64,000 nt of DNA from Dolichospermum flos-aquae CCAP 1403/13F. GTDB lineage: Bacteria; Cyanobacteriota; Cyanobacteriia; Cyanobacteriales; Nostocaceae. The DNA lies in NCBI RefSeq assembly GCF_012516395.1, contig NZ_CP051206.1, positions 3,824,001 through 3,888,000 of the forward strand. Reading direction: 5' to 3'. Below are positions 37,133 through 45,573 of the stretch, in pieces. The stretch's first letter is position 1. Each line of letters begins with the position of its first letter. The notes under the pieces were generated by a model. That model did no database searches. It was not told the DNA's origin and saw only the letters and a list, made by a program, of their open reading frames with translations. A program made the position numbers and the translations under genes.

Positions 37133-38233
37133 TCAGCCATTACCAAGAAACTTAGCTTTTAATTCTTCTAATTCTTTATCTATGGGATTATTGCTAGGAG
37201 ATTGTGGTTGAGAATTAGGGTTTTGTGGTTGGGGTTTACCACCTGTAAATTGAGTTTTTAGTTCTTGTAATTCTTTCTCAATTTGGGTGGAAGTTTTAAC
37301 CACAGCAGGAGGTTGAGACGTGGGTGGAGTTATTTGTTTGGGTGGTAAAGATGATGGTTGAAAATTCAAATCTTTGATCACTTCATCAACTGTTTGGTAG
37401 CGGTGACTGGGGATGGTTTCTACCATTTTGTCAATGATTCGGCTCAATTCTTGACTAACAGGAGTTTTTAGATATTGTCCCCATATCCAAGCTGCGTTAT
37501 GGGTATCGTAGGAGTCGAAAGGCGATCGCTCTGTTAACAGATTAATACAAGTTACTCCTAAACTATAGATATCACTGGCGAAAAGTGCCTTCCCGCGCAT
37601 TTGTTCCGGGGCGACATATTCGAGACTACCTATACTGGTTCCCGTGCGGTTTAGGGCTGTTTCTGTGGCGGATTTCGCTGCCCCAAAATCAACTATAACT
37701 AATTTGCGATCGCTATTGCGACGAATGATATTTTCTGGTTTAATGTCTCGATGTATGACTCGTTTACCATGACAAAATTGCAGCACTGACAATAAATCAT
37801 GCAGTAATTGTCGAATCTGCGTTTCATTGAAAGCCCCATTTTGTTCTAATTCTTGGTGTAAATTTAGTCCATTAATAAATTCCTGAACTAAATACTGTCT
37901 GTCATCTTGGTTACAATATGCCAAAAGTGCAGGAATTTGGGAATGTTGTCCCAATTCATCCAACTGAACAGCCTCTTGATTAAATAATTCTACTGCCTTT
38001 TGTACCGTATTTGTCCCTTGGGATTGGGGGAAAAATTGCTTAATTACACAGGGTGGCTTTGAGGGTTTATCCTCATCTACAGCGAGAAAGGTTCTACCAA
38101 AACCACCTTGTCCGATAGGTTTAATAGCGCGGTAACGTTCTTTTAGGAATAATTTCGTCCCACAGGTTTGACAAAACTTAACATCATCAGTGTTTTCTGG
38201 GTGAGAACAATGGGGATTAAGACAATAACTCAT
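37133..38233 (-). CDS. Serine/threonine protein kinase with N-terminal zinc ribbon
   Basis: 366 residues. Residues 1-28 have CLNPHCSHPENTDDVKFCQTC, a zinc ribbon. The kinase domain follows: GQGGFGRTFLA (P-loop), Lys in CVIKQF, HRDIKPENI, DFGAAK and APEQMRGKALFASDIYSLGV. After about 290 the protein is Pro/Gln-rich with two related segments (KELQELKTQF and KELEELKAKF). Soluble, no transmembrane helix. Typical of the numerous cyanobacterial Pkn proteins; targets unknown. Convergent with the protease gene, 9 bases apart. Confidence 0.94.
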   Translation of the reverse strand: MSYCLNPHCSHPENTDDVKFCQTCGTKLFLKERYRAIKPIGQGGFGRTFLAVDEDKPSKPPCVIKQFFPQSQGTNTVQKAVELFNQEAVQLDELGQHSQIPALLAYCNQDDRQYLVQEFINGLNLHQELEQNGAFNETQIRQLLHDLLSVLQFCHGKRVIHRDIKPENIIRRNSDRKLVIVDFGAAKSATETALNRTGTSIGSLEYVAPEQMRGKALFASDIYSLGVTCINLLTERSPFDSYDTHNAAWIWGQYLKTPVSQELSRIIDKMVETIPSHRYQTVDEVIKDLNFQPSSLPPKQITPPTSQPPAVVKTSTQIEKELQELKTQFTGGKPQPQNPNSQPQSPSNNPIDKELEELKAKFLGNG

Positions 38234-38308
38234 AAATAAATAAATGATACTTGTCTTTATTGTGCCTTATGCTTTGTAAAAACGTGGTTATTAACTTTTA
38301 TTTTATTT

Positions 38309-38656
38309 TTAAGTAATGTTAAGAGATTTTTTTAATGCTACTTCCACCTGATTAAATAGATCAGATGGTAAAATTCCTATTCTTTTGTGAAAAACTGAAT
38401 TATGGACAGTAGCAATTTTATCAGCCCTAATCAATGATGTTTTTTTTAGTCCTGTTTTTATGAAGTCAGTGTGTGTCTCTGACATTAATACCCAATTTTC
38501 ACTTAAATCATCAGTGGGAACTTTGGAAAAAATACCCAATATAATAAATTCTTCTCGATGAACTGATAAAATAAGGGCTGGTCTTAATTTTGTAGCAGTT
38601 AAATCGCTAAAAGGGAAACGGACTAACCAGATTTCTAAAGATTTAGGCTTCATCAT
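38309..38656 (-). CDS. PemK/MazF-family toxin, second locus
   Basis: 115 residues from the first of two adjacent ATGs (38656); a longer frame is open but runs back into the preceding gene. Signatures: EIWLVRFPFSDL, KLRPALILS, FSKVPTDDLS, KTGLKKTSLIRADKIATV. The start overlaps the end of the upstream gene by 14 bases. Likely mRNA interferase. Different from the toxin at 3956, though same family (IFSK/ISTK and TGLK..S..R..). Confidence 0.85.
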   Translation of the reverse strand: MMKPKSLEIWLVRFPFSDLTATKLRPALILSVHREEFIILGIFSKVPTDDLSENWVLMSETHTDFIKTGLKKTSLIRADKIATVHNSVFHKRIGILPSDLFNQVEVALKKSLNIT

Positions 38657-39665
38657 TATAAATATCTTCTTCTGGGTCATTCCACTCCTGAAATCCAGTT
38701 TCTGCAAGCTGCATCATTGTTAATATATTACCATTATCTGCAAGCTTCATTTTAGATGTAAAGGCTTCTATTTCTAGAATTTTTGATTCTTGATTTAAAA
38801 TTCTCTCTTCTAATTCTTTAATTGGATTTGCTAATGTTTGGTGGCTTTCTTCAACTGAAATAACTGCATTGCTAACAGGGTTAGTCATAAGTTGAGATGA
38901 TTGCTGGTTTTGGATAACTGGTTTAACTTTTGCACTTTGAAAACTATTTTCATCTTTGGGTATCCCTGTAAAAGATTTGATTGTTTCAGGAGTTAAAGAC
39001 CTAATTAATTCAGGATTATCTTGAATCCTTAAAATTAGTTCTGGTTGTATTTCATCTTCGGGAATACCTGTACAAGATTCGATTACTGTAGGAGTTAAAG
39101 ATTTGATGTATTCAGGATTATTTTTAATCTGAGCTAAAATTACTTCTGTCATCATTTGGAACTGCATTTGGAACTGAAATTTTCTTTCTGCTTCTACTGC
39201 TTCTATTCGTGCTTCTTCTAGTTTTTTATCCTTCAATATTTGCTGATTAAGAAATGCTTTAATCACAGAACCTTCCGCTACAAATGCAATCTGAGGATGT
39301 AGAGATTCAAAAGCAAAAATTATCTGATCTTTATAGCCCTGATCATTCTCGCATATCCAGACCGCCATCAACCTTTTATCCCGAATTAATGAAGTCGCTA
39401 ATTGATTATTACCAATATTACCATCAGCATGAAAAGGGGGATGGGGATTTTTTTTAGTAGGTTTTTTGGTATTTTTTTCTATTTTTACGTCAATTTCATC
39501 AGTATCAACAAGAGGAGATAGAGTTATCCATGTAATCTTATGTTCTGTATCTTCAAAATAAAGTTTAACTTGATCAAGACAAAGTTCATCACCTTCAAAT
39601 TCTTGATCTTCATTAGTTGATACTCCTAGTAGAGTTTGTCCAATAGGAAATTCATTGATTACCAT
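38643..39665 (-). CDS. Composite protein with antitoxin-like C-terminal tail
   Basis: 340 residues from the ATG at 39665. Residues about 1-140 form an alpha/beta domain I cannot name securely (QTLLGVSTNEDQEFEGDELC, then KDQIIFAFESLHPQIAFV); a DUF6334-like domain was considered. Residues about 160-240 contain two related repeats with the core SLTPTVIESCTGIPEDE and SLTPETIKSFTGIPKDE. The last about 60 residues (LEERILNQESKILEIEAF to ETGFQEWNDPEEDIYNDEA) look like the toxin-binding tail of a small antitoxin. The stop overlaps the toxin start by 14 bases. It seems to be a fusion of a helical-repeat protein with an antitoxin. Confidence 0.55.
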   Translation of the reverse strand: MVINEFPIGQTLLGVSTNEDQEFEGDELCLDQVKLYFEDTEHKITWITLSPLVDTDEIDVKIEKNTKKPTKKNPHPPFHADGNIGNNQLATSLIRDKRLMAVWICENDQGYKDQIIFAFESLHPQIAFVAEGSVIKAFLNQQILKDKKLEEARIEAVEAERKFQFQMQFQMMTEVILAQIKNNPEYIKSLTPTVIESCTGIPEDEIQPELILRIQDNPELIRSLTPETIKSFTGIPKDENSFQSAKVKPVIQNQQSSQLMTNPVSNAVISVEESHQTLANPIKELEERILNQESKILEIEAFTSKMKLADNGNILTMMQLAETGFQEWNDPEEDIYNDEA

Positions 39666-39918
39666 ATTTATCACGCTTTTTCCTGGCTTGTTTAAGAATT
39701 TTAATAGCAGTTTCCGCGTCTGTATCTCCCTTAGCAGCTAAATTAGCTAACTCTGCCACCCTAATATTTTGATAATCGCTGCGTAATTGACTAACCTGTC
39801 CTTGTCCTCCACCACGTTCACGAATAGCATCAGCAATGAAGTTATCTTTAATATTAACAAGATTGCCAAGTTTTTTCAGTCCACCAGGTGTGAGTTGAAC
39901 TTCCCCCTGTTCATCCAT
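39652..39918 (-). CDS. Small protein resembling the tail of a polymorphic toxin
   Basis: 88 residues, basic, beginning DEQGEVQLTPGGLKKLGNLV and continuing IRERGGGQGQVSQLR and ILKQARKKRDKY. It overlaps the next gene by 14 bases in the ATGGTAATCAATGA configuration. The fragment-like start, and its place before a possible immunity/antitoxin protein, suggest a detached C-terminal module of a larger secreted toxin, but no catalytic residues are recognisable. First gene of the 39918-38309 operon. Confidence 0.45.
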   Translation of the reverse strand: MDEQGEVQLTPGGLKKLGNLVNIKDNFIADAIRERGGGQGQVSQLRSDYQNIRVAELANLAAKGDTDAETAIKILKQARKKRDKYGNQ

Positions 39919-40411
39919 TGAGTAAATGCGAGATTAAATTATATAATTTGAGTATCTAAGTCCTTATCTTAACATTTTTCCATCAAAACTAGGTATAAAC
40001 ATCTAAAAACCCGATCAAGGTTGACCGGGTTCTAGTGAATTTGCAGGTTTCAAATGATTAAAGTAAGTAAGTGATTGTAAGTTACTAAGGGTGGACTTTC
40101 TAAAACGCAAACACAGCATCTCTACGTCTTTCCGCTCTGGGATTTGGCTTCGCCATCTTATCTAAAGTTTGGCTAGTTGCCACTTTATGATCAATAATGC
40201 TGTACTTGTGGGGCTAATGACGGGGGACACTAGATCAATTGCCCTTTCTCTTAGTTGGTTTCTTCTTAACTTGGTGTCCTATGGATTTAATATATCATTT
40301 CATTTTGGATGTGGAATATGTTCTTTACATTTATTAACAAATAGGTGGAAAGGAAGAAGAGTAAAATAAAATCGATATTTACCGTTATTCAAAATTACAA
40401 ACTGTTGTAAA
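39919..40411. other. 493-base intergenic region with possible small RNA
   Basis: Apart from the orphan terminator at 40003-40031 there is no credible gene. An open frame at 40169-40369 on the plus strand is hydrophobic but without a ribosome site or family resemblance. The minus-strand interval from about 40200 to 40031 is the candidate small-RNA body. Confidence 0.4.
40003..40031 (-). terminator. Orphan Rho-independent terminator, minus strand
   Basis: On the minus strand AACCCGGTCAACCTTGATCG (40031-40012) continues GGTT and then TTTTAG. Stems AACCCG/CGGGTT and TCAA/TTGA pair around one mismatch. No coding gene on the minus strand ends here; the next one to the left starts at 39918. It probably ends an unannotated transcript from about 40030-40200. 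Confidence 0.65.
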
Positions 40412-40660
40412 ATGTCGTCAGAATTCCCAATTGGTAGTAAAGTCCGTGTGGTATCATTGCCACCTTATGTCAAAACCGCTGACCCAATGCCTATGTTACG
40501 TCCTGCTGATGTAATTTATGTTGGTGAGGAAGGTATAGTTCTTGACCGTCGCCCTGGTGGTTATTGGGGTATACGCTTGACTAGAGGCGCTTTTCTTATA
40601 GATAGCCAATACATTGAGAGTATCGAAAAACCACTAGAAAACCAGTCAGATTCAGAATAG
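40412..40660 (+). CDS. sipA: SipA-like regulatory protein (DUF3148)
   Basis: 82 residues with an SH3-like beta fold: FPIGSKVRVVSLPPYVKTAD, PMPMLRPADVIYVGEEGIVL, DRRPGGYWGIRLTRGAFLID. This matches the SipA/DUF3148 family; in Synechococcus SipA binds and stimulates the NblS/Hik33 histidine kinase that controls light and stress responses. Plant homologues are annotated as NDH assembly factors. Kinase partner is not in the window. Followed 50 bases later by a peroxiredoxin gene, so co-transcription is possible. Confidence 0.85.
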   Translation: MSSEFPIGSKVRVVSLPPYVKTADPMPMLRPADVIYVGEEGIVLDRRPGGYWGIRLTRGAFLIDSQYIESIEKPLENQSDSE

Positions 40661-40710
40661 CGGCTAACAAGAATGTAAACTTATATTAAGTTATATTTCT
40701 GGTGAAGACT

Positions 40711-41268
40711 ATGATTTCGCGCCGCACTTTTATTAGCATTCTATTTGCCACTTGCTTGGCTGTTATCAGTTGGTTGAATTTTACCCCTCCTACTCAAGCT
40801 TTAGGTGGTATATTACCGGCAATTGATCAACCTGCACCTGAATTTACCTTACCAACTAATACGGGGAATGGTGAGGTTTCCCTGGCTGATTTCCGGGGTA
40901 AGTGGGTGGTTCTCTATTTCTACCCGAAAGATTTTACTTCCGGTTGTACTATTGAAGCAAGACGTTTTCAGCAAGATCTACCTAAGTACATTGAGAAAAA
41001 TACTGAAATTATTGGTATCAGTGCTGATGATATTGATTCCCATGCAGAATTTTGTGATTCAGAAGGGTTAAAATTTCCTTTGTTAGCTGATACTAAGGGT
41101 GAAGTTAGTAAAGCTTATGGTTCTTGGATAGGTGTTGTCTCTATGCGCCATAGTTTTATTATTGATCCTCAAGGGATATTAAGAGCAACTTTTGTGGGAG
41201 TTAATCCGAGTATTCACAGTATGGAAGTTTTAGCAAAGTTAACAAAATTGCAATCTGCTGTTTTTTAA
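40711..41268 (+). CDS. Peroxiredoxin Q/BCP type with signal peptide
   Basis: 185 residues from the ATG at 40711 (GTG at 40702 is in frame). The N-terminus ISRRTFISILFATCLAVISW and FTPPTQALG looks like an export signal with twin arginines and AxA-like cleavage site, placing it in the periplasm or thylakoid lumen. The thioredoxin-fold core has APEFTLPTNTG, FRGKWVVLYFYPKDFTSGCT (peroxidatic Cys) and EFCDSEGLKFPLLAD (a second Cys). Reduces H2O2 and alkyl peroxides with thioredoxin. The usual Pro of the PGCT motif is Ser here. Confidence 0.9.
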   Translation: MISRRTFISILFATCLAVISWLNFTPPTQALGGILPAIDQPAPEFTLPTNTGNGEVSLADFRGKWVVLYFYPKDFTSGCTIEARRFQQDLPKYIEKNTEIIGISADDIDSHAEFCDSEGLKFPLLADTKGEVSKAYGSWIGVVSMRHSFIIDPQGILRATFVGVNPSIHSMEVLAKLTKLQSAVF

Positions 41269-41400
41269 AATAAGTTTTCACTCTGTCTCTCTGCGGTGAA
41301 AAGGTTTTTTATCTAACCACAGAGGCACAGAGAACACAGAGAGAAGGAGGTTATACTAAATTAAGATGAAGCTCCATAGAATAAGATTTCAAAAATAATT

Positions 41401-41432
41401 AAACGCAGATAAACGCAGATGAACGCAGATGA
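41401..41432. repeat. Short 10-bp tandem repeat (AAACGCAGAT)
   Basis: Three units of AAACGCAGAT/GAACGCAGAT. Similar arrays occur at about 62032-62056 and, as AACGCCGAT units, at about 29150-29180. Each lies in an intergenic region near a gene start or end. Confidence 0.7.
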
Positions 41433-41465
41433 ATTTATGAATTTTATAGGAGTGCTAATTTTTTT

Positions 41466-42335
41466 ATGAATCATGATCCTTATATTGTTAAACCAGGTGA
41501 TCAAATTTCTTTGGTAAAGGACTATAACCCAGGTTATAAATGTGAGTTTCACCAAAAAGGTGATGCGGTGAAAAAATTAAAGGTAGGTATTTTACAATTA
41601 GCGAAATATCAAGATATTCTTTATGCTCAAAATACCTATTCTTTATTGATTATTTTTCAAGCAATGGATGCTGCTGGTAAAGATAGTACCATTAAACACG
41701 TGATGTCTGGCGTGAATCCTCAAGGATGTCAGGTATTTAGTTTTAAATCACCGAGTGAAGAAGAGTTAGATCATGATTATTTATGGCGTTCAATGAAGTC
41801 TTTGCCAGAAAGGGGAAGAATTGGCATTTTTAATCGTTCATATTATGAAGAATTACTCATAGTCCGTGTCCATCCAGAAATTCTTAAAAAACAACAATTA
41901 CCCAATTTTCCTCAAGATAATCATATATGGAAACAGCGATTTGAGGAAATTAATAATTTTGAAAAATACTTGTTCAATAATGGGGTAATTGTCCTCAAGT
42001 TTTTTCTAAATGTTTCAAAATCGGTGCAAAAAAGACGGTTTTTAGAACGGATTGAATCACCGGATAAAAATTGGAAACTTTCTGTTAGTGATGTTCGGGA
42101 AAGGGCTTTTTGGGATGATTATATGGATGCCTATGAGCAGGTTTTTAACCATACAAGTACAGAATTTGCACCTTGGTATATTGTTCCTGCTGATCGTAAA
42201 TGGTTTACACGCTTAGTAGTAGCAGATATTATTTGCCAAAAATTGCAGGAATTAAATTTGCAATATCCGCAAATGAGTGAAGAACATAAACAGCAATTAT
42301 TAGCAGCCAAAAAAACTTTAGAAGCAGAAAATTAG
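41466..42335 (+). CDS. ppk2: Polyphosphate kinase 2 family protein
   Basis: 289 residues, PPK2 fold. Walker A IIFQAMDAAGKDSTIKHVMS near 70, Walker B/lid region PERGRIGIFNRSYYEELLIV, and KFFLNVSKSVQKRRFLER. Transfers phosphate between polyphosphate and nucleotides (mostly NDP/NMP phosphorylation). Class I by length. Cyanobacteria store polyphosphate, and this gene would help regenerate nucleotides from it. Confidence 0.93.
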   Translation: MNHDPYIVKPGDQISLVKDYNPGYKCEFHQKGDAVKKLKVGILQLAKYQDILYAQNTYSLLIIFQAMDAAGKDSTIKHVMSGVNPQGCQVFSFKSPSEEELDHDYLWRSMKSLPERGRIGIFNRSYYEELLIVRVHPEILKKQQLPNFPQDNHIWKQRFEEINNFEKYLFNNGVIVLKFFLNVSKSVQKRRFLERIESPDKNWKLSVSDVRERAFWDDYMDAYEQVFNHTSTEFAPWYIVPADRKWFTRLVVADIICQKLQELNLQYPQMSEEHKQQLLAAKKTLEAEN

Positions 42336-42353
42336 TGAATTAAAAGATCCTGT

Positions 42354-42412
42354 GTAGAGACGTTCCATGGGTAGGGATTCTCGGCTCTACATTTTTCATG
42401 GAACGTCTCTAC
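42354..42412. repeat. Palindromic element with 16-bp terminal inverted repeats
   Basis: GTAGAGACGTTCCATG at 42354-42369 and CATGGAACGTCTCTAC at 42397-42412, exact complements, with a 27-base centre. A degenerate relative (GTAGAGAC...TCTCTAC) is at about 60073-60102. MITE-like, non-coding. Confidence 0.8.
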
Positions 42413-42525
42413 ATTTTTGTCCCCAAATGCTTATTTGGAAAGTTCTATACGTCTGTGGATACAGGGAATGAATTGAAAATTTTGATATTTTGAGGATGGG
42501 GGAAACTATAATCTTCAAGATAAAT

Positions 42526-43116
42526 ATGCCAAATCTTCCTAACTTTGATATTGTGGCTTTAGCGGCTTCTGCTGGGGGGTTGACGGCGTTAATTGAGGTA
42601 CTTTCACATTTACCCGCAGATTTCAAAGCAGCAATTGTGATTGTTCAACATTTAGATCCTCGTCATCCATCTCTCATGGCAGAAATTCTCAGTCGTCGGA
42701 CTCCACTGATAGTAAAACAGGCAAAGGAAGGAGACAAACTCACACCAGGGACTGTTTATATTGCTCCTCCTAATAATCATTTGTTGGTGAATAGTGATGG
42801 TACAGCCTCTTTATCGCAGTCGGAAATGGTGCATTTTCTCCGTCCTTCGGCAGATTTATTGTTTGAATCTCTGGCTGGAAGTTACAAAGAAAGAGCGATC
42901 GCTGTTGTCCTCACAGGAACTGGCAGTGATGGGGCAATGGGAGTAGAAGCAATTCAAAAAATGGGTGGGACGGTAATTGCCCAAGATGACAAAAGTGCTG
43001 AATTTCCAGGAATGCCGTCCGCAGCAATTAAGACTGGGAATGTAGATTTTATCCTCCCTTTAGCAGAAATTTCTTCAGCTTTGCTAACTTTGGTGATGCC
43101 TCATCCTGATTTGTAA
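42526..43116 (+). CDS. Stand-alone CheB-type methylesterase
   Basis: 196 residues from the ATG at 42526 (42496 also possible). Only the CheB catalytic domain is present, without the N-terminal receiver. Catalytic triad parts: Ser in LAASAGGLTAL, His in VQHLDPRHPS, Asp in TGTGSDGAMG. CheB removes methyl groups from chemoreceptor glutamates. Without a receiver domain it cannot be phosphorylated directly. It is followed, after a MITE-like element, by a CheR-PAS protein, so the pair may act in a chemosensory-like or light-sensory module. Confidence 0.9.
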   Translation: MPNLPNFDIVALAASAGGLTALIEVLSHLPADFKAAIVIVQHLDPRHPSLMAEILSRRTPLIVKQAKEGDKLTPGTVYIAPPNNHLLVNSDGTASLSQSEMVHFLRPSADLLFESLAGSYKERAIAVVLTGTGSDGAMGVEAIQKMGGTVIAQDDKSAEFPGMPSAAIKTGNVDFILPLAEISSALLTLVMPHPDL

Positions 43117-43162
43117 TCTATTACCAATTTAGTTTATTACAAAAAATTGACTATAATAACAT

Positions 43163-43195
43163 AGATACCCGACTTCTTTGAGAAGTCGAGTATCT
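43163..43195. repeat. Palindromic repeat, CCGACTTCTT family, copy 3
   Basis: AGATACCCGACTTCTT and GAGAAGTCGAGTATCT arms around a central T. Near-perfect palindrome of the same family as 13930-13962. Confidence 0.75.
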
Positions 43196-43242
43196 GGGGG
43201 GATATGGTGATTCTGTATTTCTATAACGTAGTTCATTTATTA

Positions 43243-43405
43243 GAGGATGTTTTAAAAGTTTTTAATGTGTAAACAGACCCCTCTCCAAACCTCTCCCCTA
43301 CCAGGGGAGAGGCTTTAAAACCCCCATTCCCTTGTAGGGAAGGGGGGAAGGGGGGTTAGGTTTTTGGAGATTATGGGTTTCATATAATACTTTTCAAACA
43401 ACCTC
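43243..43405. mobile_element. MITE-like element 1
   Basis: 163 bases with imperfect terminal inverted repeats (GAGGATGTTTTAAAAG at left; GAGGTTGTTTGAAAAG on the complement of the right end), flanked by TTA on both sides, a probable 3-bp target duplication. The interior has GC-rich hairpins (CTCTCCCCTACCAGGGGAGAG). No coding capacity. Confidence 0.75.
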
Positions 43406-43428
43406 TTAGCAAAATCCTGATTTATTTT

Positions 43429-45324
43429 ATGAATGTCCCACAAAAAGACCCTGATTTTGAAAACCTCCTCGAATATTTACGAATCAACCGAGGCTTTGAT
43501 TTCACAGGTTATAAACGTTCAACTTTAATGCGCCGTGTTACTAAAGAAATGGAGACTTTAAATATAGATACTTTTGGCAATTATCAAGATTATTTAGAGG
43601 TTCATCCAGATGAGTTTAAAAATTTATTTAATACTATTTTAATTAACGTCACCGCTTTTTTTAGAGATGCTTCAGCGTGGGAATATTTAGCCAAAGAAGT
43701 TATTCCTAATATCATCAAAAATAAACAACCAGATCAACAGATTCGATTTTGGAGTGCTGGTTGTGCTTCTGGGCAAGAAGCTTATACTTTAGCAATAGTA
43801 ATAGCGGAAATATTGGGAATAGAAGAGTTTCGTAATCGGGTAAAAATCTACGCAACAGATGTAGATGAAGAAGCTCTCGTTCAAGCTCGTCAAGCTAGTT
43901 ATTCAACCAAAAATATTGATGAAGTCCCGTTAGAATTACGCGATAAATATTTTGATATAGTCAATAAAAATTATGTTTTTCGCCAAGATTTGCGTCGTTG
44001 TGTAATTTTTGGTCGTCATGATTTACTTCAAGATGCACCGATTTCTCGGTTAGATTTATTGATTTGTCGCAATACCTTAATGTATTTTAATTCGGAAACC
44101 CAAGGAAAGATTATCAATCGCTTTCATTTTGCTCTTAATGATCATGGCTATCTGTTTTTAGGAAAAGCAGAAATGCTAGTTATGCACTCTAATTTATTTA
44201 TCCCTATAGATTTAAGAGACCGTGTATTTGAAAAAGTAGCTTTAGGAAACTTCCGCAGTCGTCAAATAGTTATGAACAATTTAGAAAATCAAGAATCAAC
44301 TACTGATTTGTCTCAAGAAATACGCATTAGAGATTTGGCTTTCGATACAGCATCTAGTGCCCAAGTTGTAGTAGATAATGATGGCATATTAATTATGATT
44401 AATGAACAAGCTCGTAATTTATTTGGTCTGACAACAAAGGATTTAAATCGCCCTTTTCAGGATTTAGAATTATCCTATAGACCTGTGGAATTACGCTCAG
44501 TAATTGAGCAAGTATATAATGAACGTCATCCGATTACACTCACAAATGTTGAACGTTATCAGTCTAATTCAGAAATTCAAAATTTAGATGTGCGGGTGAT
44601 TCCTTTACAAGATCATAATCAAATTATTCTGGGTGTAACAGTTGCCTTTAATGATATCACCCGTTATCTGAAACTCCAAACAGCATTACAACGTTCTCGA
44701 CAGGAACTAGAAACAACCAATGAAGAATTGCAATCAACTAATGAAGAGCTAGAAACAACCAATGAAGAATTGCAATCTACCAATGAAGAATTAGAAACAA
44801 CCAATGAAGAATTGCAATCAACAAATCAAGAAATGGAGACAATGAATGAAGAACTGCAATCGGCTAATGAGGAGTTACAAACAATTAATCATGAATTAAG
44901 CGACCGCACCAGTGAACTTGACCAAAGTAATATTTTTCTTTCTTCTATTTTAGGCTGTCTGCAAATGGGAATGGTAGTCTTAGATAATAACTTGAATATT
45001 TTAATTTGGAATCATACAGTTGAAGATATGTGGGGTTTACACAGTGAGGAAGTAGTTCATAAATCTTGGTTTAGCTTGGATATTGGTTTACCTGTAGAAA
45101 AATTACGAAATCCAATTCGTGATATTATGTCCGGTAAAAAGAAATTCCAGGAAATACTCCTGAATAGCACTAATCGTCGCGGCAGACAAATCCAATGTTA
45201 TATTGCCTGTAGTCCCCTAATGAATGAAACAGTAAAAGGTGTTATTATCATGATGACAGATATTGAAAAAATCAACAGTATGATTTCTCCAACAAAAATT
45301 GAAGAAAGAGAACGGGAAGGATAA
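43429..45324 (+). CDS. CheR methyltransferase with PAS domains
   Basis: 631 residues. Order: CheR N-terminal helices (DFTGYKRSTLMRRVTKEM), SAM-dependent methyltransferase about 75-270 (FWSAGCASGQEAYTLAIVIA, SRLDLLICRNTLMYF), PAS 1 about 295-410, a long coiled coil of 14-residue units (ETTNEELQSTNEEL) about 420-500, PAS 2 about 505-620. Family members usually join CheB and CheR in one chain and often continue into a histidine kinase; here the CheB domain is a separate gene and no kinase follows. The coil is built from DNA repeats of 42 bases. The gene sits between two related MITE-like elements. Confidence 0.93.
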   Translation: MNVPQKDPDFENLLEYLRINRGFDFTGYKRSTLMRRVTKEMETLNIDTFGNYQDYLEVHPDEFKNLFNTILINVTAFFRDASAWEYLAKEVIPNIIKNKQPDQQIRFWSAGCASGQEAYTLAIVIAEILGIEEFRNRVKIYATDVDEEALVQARQASYSTKNIDEVPLELRDKYFDIVNKNYVFRQDLRRCVIFGRHDLLQDAPISRLDLLICRNTLMYFNSETQGKIINRFHFALNDHGYLFLGKAEMLVMHSNLFIPIDLRDRVFEKVALGNFRSRQIVMNNLENQESTTDLSQEIRIRDLAFDTASSAQVVVDNDGILIMINEQARNLFGLTTKDLNRPFQDLELSYRPVELRSVIEQVYNERHPITLTNVERYQSNSEIQNLDVRVIPLQDHNQIILGVTVAFNDITRYLKLQTALQRSRQELETTNEELQSTNEELETTNEELQSTNEELETTNEELQSTNQEMETMNEELQSANEELQTINHELSDRTSELDQSNIFLSSILGCLQMGMVVLDNNLNILIWNHTVEDMWGLHSEEVVHKSWFSLDIGLPVEKLRNPIRDIMSGKKKFQEILLNSTNRRGRQIQCYIACSPLMNETVKGVIIMMTDIEKINSMISPTKIEEREREG

Positions 45325-45325
45325 T

Positions 45326-45362
45326 TGTCAGTGGTCAGTGGTCAGTGGTCAGTTGTCAGTAG
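45326..45362. repeat. Heptamer repeat GTCAGTG (STRR)
   Basis: Four to five units GTCAGTG/GTCAGTT/GTCAGTA just after the CheR-PAS stop. The same heptamer family appears in the nrtC-nrtB gap. Confidence 0.8.
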
Positions 45363-45380
45363 TTAGAATATATGATCTTA

Positions 45381-45531
45381 GAGGTTGTTTGAAAACTTTT
45401 TCGTGTGGGATCTGACACCCGCAGATCCCCCTAAATCCCCCTTGAAAAGGGGGACTTTGAGGAATTTAGCCCCCCTTTGTAAGGGGGGTTGGGGGGATCT
45501 CGATTAATTCTGATACTTTTCAAACATCCTC
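45381..45531. mobile_element. MITE-like element 2
   Basis: 151 bases with terminal repeats GAGGTTGTTTGAAAAC (left) and GAGGATGTTTGAAAAG (complement of right end), flanked by TTA on both sides like element 1. The interior differs: it has CCCCCTTGAAAAGGGGG and a second CCCCCC.../GGGGGG pair. Same family as 43243-43405. Confidence 0.75.
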
Positions 45532-45573
45532 TTAGTTTTTAATTGTTAATTTTGAATTTTTAATTGTTGATCT

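Noticed and set aside
40169-40369. 66-codon hydrophobic open frame
   Set aside because: No ribosome site, no recognisable family, and it lies over a probable regulatory region upstream of sipA.
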